From assembly GCA_963932465.1 (NCBI GenBank), contig OZ010792.1, positions 282,889,836 to 282,953,835 on the forward strand: DNA of 64,000 nt, written 5' to 3'. Every line of letters begins with the position of its first letter. The first letter of the stretch is position 1. Positions 57,888 to 64,000 of this stretch are shown here, in pieces. The DNA is from Maratus speciosus (lineage: Eukaryota; Arthropoda; Arachnida; Araneae; Salticidae). A model generated the notes under the pieces. That model made no database searches and was not told where the DNA came from. It saw only the letters and a program-made list of their open reading frames with translations. Position numbers and translations under genes: made by a program.

Positions 57888-59530
57888 AAGGTGAAAACTG
57901 CAAATCGTGATAAGAATATACCGCTTCGTGAGTTTCTACTTTATGTTAATACAATGCATTTCAGAGGGGGAGGCATCGCGAAAAGTCGTGGGTATTCAAG
58001 ATGGCGGCTGTTATACAAAATGGAGTCATTTTCTGAATTTTCTTACTATATGCATCATATAAATGTGTGTTTCAGGTCGATTTCGAAGGTTTTAACGTCA
58101 AAAATATCTTTTTAATACTTTCTGTCGTAGTTGAATGGGTTTATGATATCAGTTTGTCTGTTTGTTTGTCTGTCTGTCTGCTTTCCGTTCCATGCTTAAA
58201 CTCGCTTAAATATCGCTACTCGCTTAAATTCCCTCAGATTGTCATGTAATTCATATATGTTATTGAAGTTTACAATAACATGTTCGGAAAAAAAAATTGA
58301 AGTGTATAGCTTTTATAGTCCGTTTACAGGACCCTCAAAAGAACTCCATTACGTTATTGTCTATTAGTCCGGATTCTACGGTTGAGAAAACAGCAAATCG
58401 TGATAAGAATATACCGATTGGTGAGTATCTACTTTATGTTAATACAATGCATTTCAGAGGGGGAGGCATCGCGAAAAGTCGTGGGTATTCAAGATGGCGG
58501 CTGTAATTCAAAATGGCGTCAATTTTTGAATTTTCTTACTATAGATCATATAAATGTATGTTTCAGGTCGATTTCGAAGGTTTTAACGTAAAAAATATCT
58601 TTTTAACACTTTCTGTCATAGTTGAATGGGTTTATGATATCAGTTTGTCTGTTTATTTGTCTGTCTTTCTGCTTGCCGTTCCATGCTTAAACTCGCTTAA
58701 TTATCGCTACTCGCTTAAATTCACTCAGATTGTCATGTAATTCATATATGTTATTGAAGTTTAAATAAAATGTTCGGAAAAAAAATTGAAGTGTATAGCT
58801 TTTATAGTCCGTTTACAGGACCCTCAAAAGACTTCCATTACGTTATTGTCTATTAGTCCGGATTCTACGGTTGAGAAAACAGCAAATCGTGATAAGAATA
58901 TACCGATTGGTCAGTATCTACTTTATATTAATACAATGCATTTCAGAGGGGAAGGCATCGCGTAAAGTCGTGGGAATTCAAGATGGCGGCTGTTATTCAA
59001 AATGGCGCCATTTTCTGAATTTTCTTACTATCCATCATATAAATGTATGTTTCAGGCCGATTTCGATGTTTTAAACGTCAAAAATTTCGTTTTAATACTT
59101 TCTGTCATAGTTGAATGAGTTTATGAATTCAGTTTGTCTGTTTATTTGTCTGTCTGCCTGCTTGCCATTCCATGCTCTAACTCGTTTAAATATATCGCTA
59201 CTCGATTAAATTCACTCAGATTTTCATGTAATTTATATATGTTATTGACGTTTACAATAACAGGTTCTGAATAAAAATGAAGTGTATAAGTTTTATAGTC
59301 CGTTTACAGGGCCCTCAAAAGAATTCCGTTATGTTATTGTCTATTAGTGCGGGTGCTACGGTTGAGAAAACTGCAAATCGTGAGAAGAATATACCGATTG
59401 GTGAGTATCTACTTTATATTAATACAATTCATATAAGAGGGGCAGGAATCGCGTAAATTCGTAGGAATTCAAGATGGCGGCTGTTAATCAAAATGGCGTT
59501 ATTTTCTGGAATTCTTGCAATTTTCATACT
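57888..59530 (+). repeat. 490-bp tandem array, left arm of a large palindrome
   Basis: About three and a third units. The landmark AAGATGGCGG lies at 57999, 58491, 58980 and 59471 (periods 492, 489, 491). Each unit holds GAAAACAGCAAATCGTGATA, ATGCATTTCAGAGGGGGAGG, a GTCTGTTTGTCTGTCTGTCT-type tract, CTCGCTTAAATATCGCTAC and a CCGTTTACAGGACCCTC end. The GTCT head matches the Helentron-like elements. The 60-80 codon frames inside reflect unit conservation, not proteins. Confidence 0.9.
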
Positions 59531-59889
59531 ATTTATCGTATAAAAGTGTGTTTGATGTAAAATGTAAGAGTAAAATCTGTAAAAATAAGTATGGCTGTAG
59601 AAAGGTTGGACTTTCTGGCACATTATTGGGCAATTGAAAAAACGAATGTCAGAAATATATATTTCTGACAATATATATTCTATATCATCATATGATGATA
59701 CAAAGTGAAGTTTTTATATTCTCTAACTTTAAATGTAACATGCAATTTTTTAAATATCTTGATAAATTAAGGTATTAATAAAAAATGCATTTTGTTATTT
59801 ATGTATTCCTTTTATTTTCCTGACTATAAGGGCTATTAAAAAGGGAATTTTTCGTTAACACATATTGGACAATTGCACCATAAAATATA

Positions 59890-60030
59890 ATAAATAAAGA
59901 CACATAACCTTGCTTAATGTTACACAAAACACGAACTTTAATAAGCTAAAAGTTAAGTTCTACGTTTTGAGCTGTTTCTACAGCCGTCTTCAGGAACAAT
60001 ATAATGGTATAATGGTTTTTCATTTTAAAA
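59890..60030 (-). ncRNA. Decayed Penelope pseudo-LTR with hammerhead-like motif
   Basis: The minus strand at 59962-59994 reads CTGAAGACGGCTGTAG, then AAACAGCTCAAAACGTA. CTGAAGA is followed by stem II GGCTGT/ACAGCT, but the conserved GAAA reads AAAA, so this copy is probably inactive. It belongs to a different PLE family from the two above. Confidence 0.45.
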
Positions 60031-61110
60031 TGAAAAAAAGGCGTTGCCAGTCTGTTGTGTCATACAACAAATTGTTGTTTAGAATACAGCTCTTATCTAG
60101 TTGCTTTCAAAACAAAGGAGGTACCACGTGGAGGTGACTGCATTTCATGTCACAACAGTGCATAGCTCAACCATCCTACCATCTGATCTTGTTTTATTTA
60201 TACATTGAATTGTGATTTTTTATCAAAGACTGGTATGAGTTTTCTATGTATCAACCTAGTACATCTCTTCTTTGGATCCACAGACTTTGGATGCTGCTGC
60301 TGTGATCTCCTTTACGTATTTTTATACTGTTTGTGTAAGAGAAGACAAACAGTGTAATGCAGTGCGGATGATATTAATGTAATCTATTCAGCCGTTAATT
60401 ATCTTCACCAAGATTGCACCCGATAAATGCATATTGATTAGAGGTTCTGTTACCACAACAATTTTCCAATGAATTAGATTTATATAATTATCCGATTCAA
60501 AGTTGATTGTCGATGTTTCAGATTTGCGTATGCCATCATTTACTCCCATTTTTCAACTGTTATGTGCTGAGCAGCTAGCTGTTTAATATGATGGCAATCG
60601 TCAGAGAGCATTGAAATAAGAATTTCCTCTGCGTATTCAAAGCGACCATTGTCCTAAATAACCTTTTTTTTAGTATTTCTTTTATTCCGTTTTGTGTATT
60701 GTTTAGTAGCCGAGTAATTTCCCATGAGTTTTTAGATCCCTTCTTTAGCTGTGAATTACATTTGATTGTAGATCCTGGGGCCAAACTTGGATAACATATT
60801 ACTTTTTGAGTGAATTTAGAGACTATGATGGGCGGTGAGTGCCCATCGAAGGTGGATACATCTGTTAGTCGTTGTCATCCATTCTGCGAGGGACATGTTT
60901 AAAATGAACCATTACAATTGATCATATGCCACCTCCAAGCCCAGTGAATTTCCTCTGCATCATTTATTAGACAAGATCGTTGGCAAAAATTAGATTCTAA
61001 CCCACAGGGATTCGCCGGACCAATAGGAAAATCTTTGTCCACGTGCTTATTCCCTTCTAATTTCAATTTTTGATGCCATAGGCAGTAATTTTCAAACATT
61101 ATTTCCTGAA
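60030..61110 (-). pseudogene. Unnamed arthropod ORF family, left inverted copy
   Basis: This arm (60030-60830) is the inverse of 61300-62045 at about 75-80% identity by eye. The minus strand contains KNSWEITRLLNNTQNG and IKEILKKRLFRTMVAL within the frame 60784-60575. Further on, across frameshifts, it matches the HTQAVE-containing part of the right copy. Upstream (61099-60899) a 66-codon frame does not match the right copy. See the right copy for the family description. Stops and frameshifts make it non-functional. Confidence 0.6.
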
Positions 61111-61124
61111 TTCGAGAAAAGGGT

Positions 61125-62045
61125 GCTTAGCACATACCAGAAATACCTGCTAGACATTTGCAAAGCTATTTCATCAAGATATTGCTTAGAGGAACTAGCG
61201 AATAGGAACCTAAGAAACTTGTCCTACGCAAGATGGCTCACAAAGGCGCATAAAATTATTAGCCTTCATATAAGCACTGACTAATCATCAGAGTCTGGTT
61301 CACTCACAAAGTATGTAATCCAAGTTTATGCCGGAGGATGGTTTACACGAAATATAATCCACATCTAAAAAAACGATCTAAAAACTTATGGGAAATTACT
61401 CAGCTACTAAACATCACAGAAAACGGCAAAAAACAAATACTAAAAAAATGTATTTAGGACAATGGTATCTTTTCACATCAAGAGCAAATTCTTATTGCAA
61501 TTTTGATGACGATCGCCATCACGTTAAACAACAAGCTTATCAGCATATAACAAATGCAAGAGGTAGAGTAAATGATGGCATACTCAAAGATGAAATACCT
61601 TAATGTTGTAAAATGTTGTCGGAACAGAACTCCCAATCACTATGCAGTAACTGAATGCAATTTTGGTGAAGATACTATAGGGCTGAATAGATTCCATTAA
61701 TTACACTGCATTATTTTGCTTTCCTTATCATACACAAGCAGTAGAAGTATACGTGAAGGAGTGTCACAGCAGCATCACCCTACGTCTGTGGATACAGAGA
61801 AGAGATAGACTAAGTTGGTACATAGAAAACTTATGCCAGTCTTTGATAAAAAATCACAATTCTATATATAAATGAAACATTGTGCTCAGATGGAAGGGTG
61901 GTAGAGCTATGCACTGTTGCGTTATGAAATGCAGCCACCTCCACGTGATACCTTCTGGGTAGATTTGAAAGCAACTACGTATTCCAAACAACAATTAGTT
62001 GTATGACACAACAGAGTGGAAACGCCTTTTTTTACCAAAAGTTGT
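61125..62045 (+). pseudogene. Unnamed arthropod ORF family, right copy
   Basis: Reading across frames gives LLDICKAISSRYCLEELANR and LSYARWLTKAHKII (61148-61270); KRSKNLWEITQLLNITENGK near 61370-61420; and DDDRHHVKQQAYQHITNARG in the 61388-61603 frame. A later piece near 61718-61860 has YHTQAVEVYVKECH and IQRRDRLSWYIENL. These blocks match, in order, a protein family I recall as present in many near-identical copies in hemipteran and spider genomes, always without a named function. RWLT, the D-R-x-H-I/V repeat and HTQAVE are the strongest anchors. Multi-copy spread suggests a transposon or viral-relic ORF. At least two frameshifts and several stops make this copy a pseudogene. Confidence 0.6.
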
Positions 62046-62049
62046 CAGT

Positions 62050-62460
62050 TTTGCTCCCGTTATACAGAACAAAGATATCGTTTTATCGTTTAAAAATGTT
62101 AAGTCATTAATAATAAAGTTTGAATGACACTTTTAAATAATACCCAGCTCTATAGGAATTTTTAAATTTTTTTGAAAAAATGTCAAATTTTACCCAAAAT
62201 TTCGACTTTTGGACCAAAAGCGCAGACTCAAGCCATTTTTTTTCAGCGGTAATATTACACGAAGATGATGTACTTGTATAAAGGCAACTTTTGGCACCTA
62301 CCCGTTTTTGATTTTAAAAAATTCATTTTTTTCGCTCCACCTTACTGTGCACACTTCGTTCTATAGTAAGTATCTTGTAGTGCATCTCATTGCTATCTGC
62401 CAATTTGAATGTGTTTCAGAGAGTATAACATGATTAAAACATATTGCAAACGATTTCCCC
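62050..62460. other. Spacer between inner and outer palindrome arms
   Basis: AT-rich sequence with no gene, ending in a C run (62456-62466) directly before the inverted array. Confidence 0.5.
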
Positions 62461-63470
62461 CCCCCCATAAACAATAACGTAATGGAAATCTTTCGAGGGC
62501 GCTGTAAACCGACTATAAAACCTATACACTTGAATTTTTATACAGAACATGTTATTGTAAACTTCAATAACATATATAAATTACATGACAATCTCAGTGA
62601 ATTTAAGCGAGTAGCGATATTTAAGCAAGTTAGAGCACGGAATGACAAGCGGACAGACAGACAAACAAACAGACATACTGAATTCATAAACTCATTCAAC
62701 CATGGCGGAAAGTATTAAAAACGAAATTTTTGACGTTAAAACCATCGAAATCGACCTGAAACACTCATTTATATGATCTATAGTAAGAAAATTCTGAAAA
62801 TGACGCCATTTTGATTAACAGCCGCCATCTTGAATTCCCACAACTTTACGCGATGCCTCCCCCTCTGAAATGCATTGTATTAATATAAAGTAGATACTCA
62901 CCAATCGGTATATTCTTATCACGATTTGCTGTTTTCTCAACCGTAGCCCCCGGACTAATTGACAATAACGTAATGGAATTCTTTTGAGGGCCCTGTAAAC
63001 GGACTGTAAAAGTTGTACACTTCAATTTTTTTCCGAACATGTTATTGTAACTTCAATAACATATAAATTACATGACAATCTGAATGAATTTAAGCGAGTA
63101 GCGATATTTAAGCGAGTTTAAGCATGGAACGGCAAGCAGACAGACAGACAAACAAACAGACAAACTGATATCATAAACCCATTCAACTACGACAGAAAGT
63201 ATTAAAAAGATATTTTTGACGTTAAAACCTTCGAAATCGACCTGAAACACACATTTATATGATGCATATAGTAAGAAAATTCAGAAAATGACTCCATTTT
63301 GAATAACAGCCGCCATCTTGAATACCCACGACTTTTCGCGATGCCTCCCCCTCTGAAATGCATTGTATTAACATAAAGTAGAAACTCACCAAGCGGTATA
63401 TTCTTATCACGATTTGCAGTTTTGTCAACCGTAGCACCCGGACTAGTGAGCAATTTCGATTAATCAATTG
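62460..63470 (-). repeat. 490-bp tandem array, right arm of the palindrome (inverted)
   Basis: Two units in reverse orientation to 57888-59530. The inverse landmark CCGCCATCTT lies at 62822 and 63310 (period 488). CTCATTCAACCATGGCGGAA and a (GACA)/(CAAA) tract mark each head. The end near 63440 (GTCAACCGTAGCACCCGGAC) corresponds to the left array's start near 57870. Confidence 0.9.
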
Positions 63471-63479
63471 CTCGATTTT

Positions 63480-64000
63480 TTTTTTCTTTTAGCGGCAGCA
63501 ATAAACAAAAAAGCTACGTACTAGAAGTACATAAATAAAGAAATAGGTCTACTTTTATTTTGTACTATTTGCGTGGTAACCCGTTGTGTTGCATTTAAAT
63601 TGTATGAGGTGTTTCAGTTGTTTGAGGAGGAAATAAATCTAGTTTTATTATGCATTAGTTTTATTATGCATTAGCTCGATCAATCGCAAATAAATCGTAA
63701 TTTAGAATGTTTTCCGCTCATTTCACTTTTCTTAAATTTCTATTTTTTGAATTTTGCTTGTGCGGGAAAAAGAATTACAGTTAGATTGGCGCTACGCGCT
63801 ATGTAGTTCGACTTCCACTTTGACTACAAGAACATTTTTTTTTTGCTTGGAACAGAAGGCAACAAAATGTTGCTTTCGAATGTTTCTGTTCTAATCGAAA
63901 GATGTGACGTTTATCGTCAATCGTGAAAAATGAAAGTGGAGCATTGCATCTGAATATATGTATTATGCTTTTAAAATTTGTAAATTGTATGTAATATAGC
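63480..64000. other. Dispersed repeat fragment, no gene
   Basis: The 63760-63950 segment, with TTGGCGCTACGCGCTATGTAG and GAAAGATGTGACGTTTATCG, is related to 15555-15735. A duplicated TTTTATTATGCATTAG lies near 63641-63675. Confidence 0.5.

Noticed and set aside
58067..63250. Repeated 60-83 codon frames such as those containing SLSVCLSVCLL
   Set aside because: They come from translating the (GTCT)n tract inside the 490-bp units; their repetition reflects the DNA repeat.

Overview
This window reads as intergenic or heterochromatin-like DNA of an animal, most likely an arthropod and possibly a chelicerate (a spider or relative). It is strongly AT-rich by eye, has no operon-like gene packing and no bacterial features, and is built almost entirely of nested and decayed transposable elements (TEs). 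No host protein-coding gene could be supported, and nearly all 60-100 codon open frames look like chance. The arthropod call rests on the element mix (mariner, Tigger/pogo, Penelope-like elements, Helentron-like tandem-repeat elements) and on two degenerate protein families that I recall only from arthropod genomes.

Region 1-14.9 kb: scattered repeats and a 453-bp fold-back MITE, then a 2.7-kb Tigger/pogo DNA transposon (5903-14856). Its transposase is split by a young 6.27-kb LTR retrotransposon (6964-13231) with near-identical 0.95-kb LTRs, a perfect 5-bp target duplication (ATTGG) and no coding capacity inside.

Region 15-29 kb: a pseudogene of an unnamed multi-copy arthropod ORF family (about 18330-19290), a Helentron-like element interrupted by a second fold-back MITE (20745-22090), a minus-strand mariner transposase remnant (22445-23050), LTR-like repeats and tRNA-derived pieces.

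Region 28-50 kb: a series of elements made of tandem units of about 145-165 bp, several ending in a GTCT/GACA-rich head. I interpret these as Helentron-associated elements (DINE-1/HINE type). The region also holds a candidate 7.35-kb terminal-inverted-repeat (TIR) pair (28145-35495), a cluster of palindromic TGACGTCA sites, a Tigger-like MITE dimer and a second mariner remnant (43260-44215).

Region 49-64 kb is the richest. A 147-bp tandem array ends in a hairpin whose 3' arm is split by a hAT-like element with an 8-bp target duplication (50853-52067). A 5'-truncated Penelope-like element follows, with reverse transcriptase (RT), GIY-YIG endonuclease and a predicted hammerhead ribozyme (52191-53590). 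Next comes an 0.8-kb cassette in which a lone GIY-YIG endonuclease frame sits between 170-bp inverted repeats, each carrying a predicted hammerhead (54656-55472). A 1.68-kb TIR element with TA duplications follows (55560-57241). Last is a 5.6-kb imperfect palindrome (57888-63470) whose outer arms are 490-bp tandem repeats and whose inner arms are two diverging copies of another unnamed arthropod ORF family.

The elements form no pathway; they are related by nesting order. The LTR element is younger than the Tigger, the hAT is younger than the 147-bp array, and the fold-back at 21.4 kb is younger than its Helentron-like host. All family assignments come from reading motifs by eye; no alignment or folding program was run.
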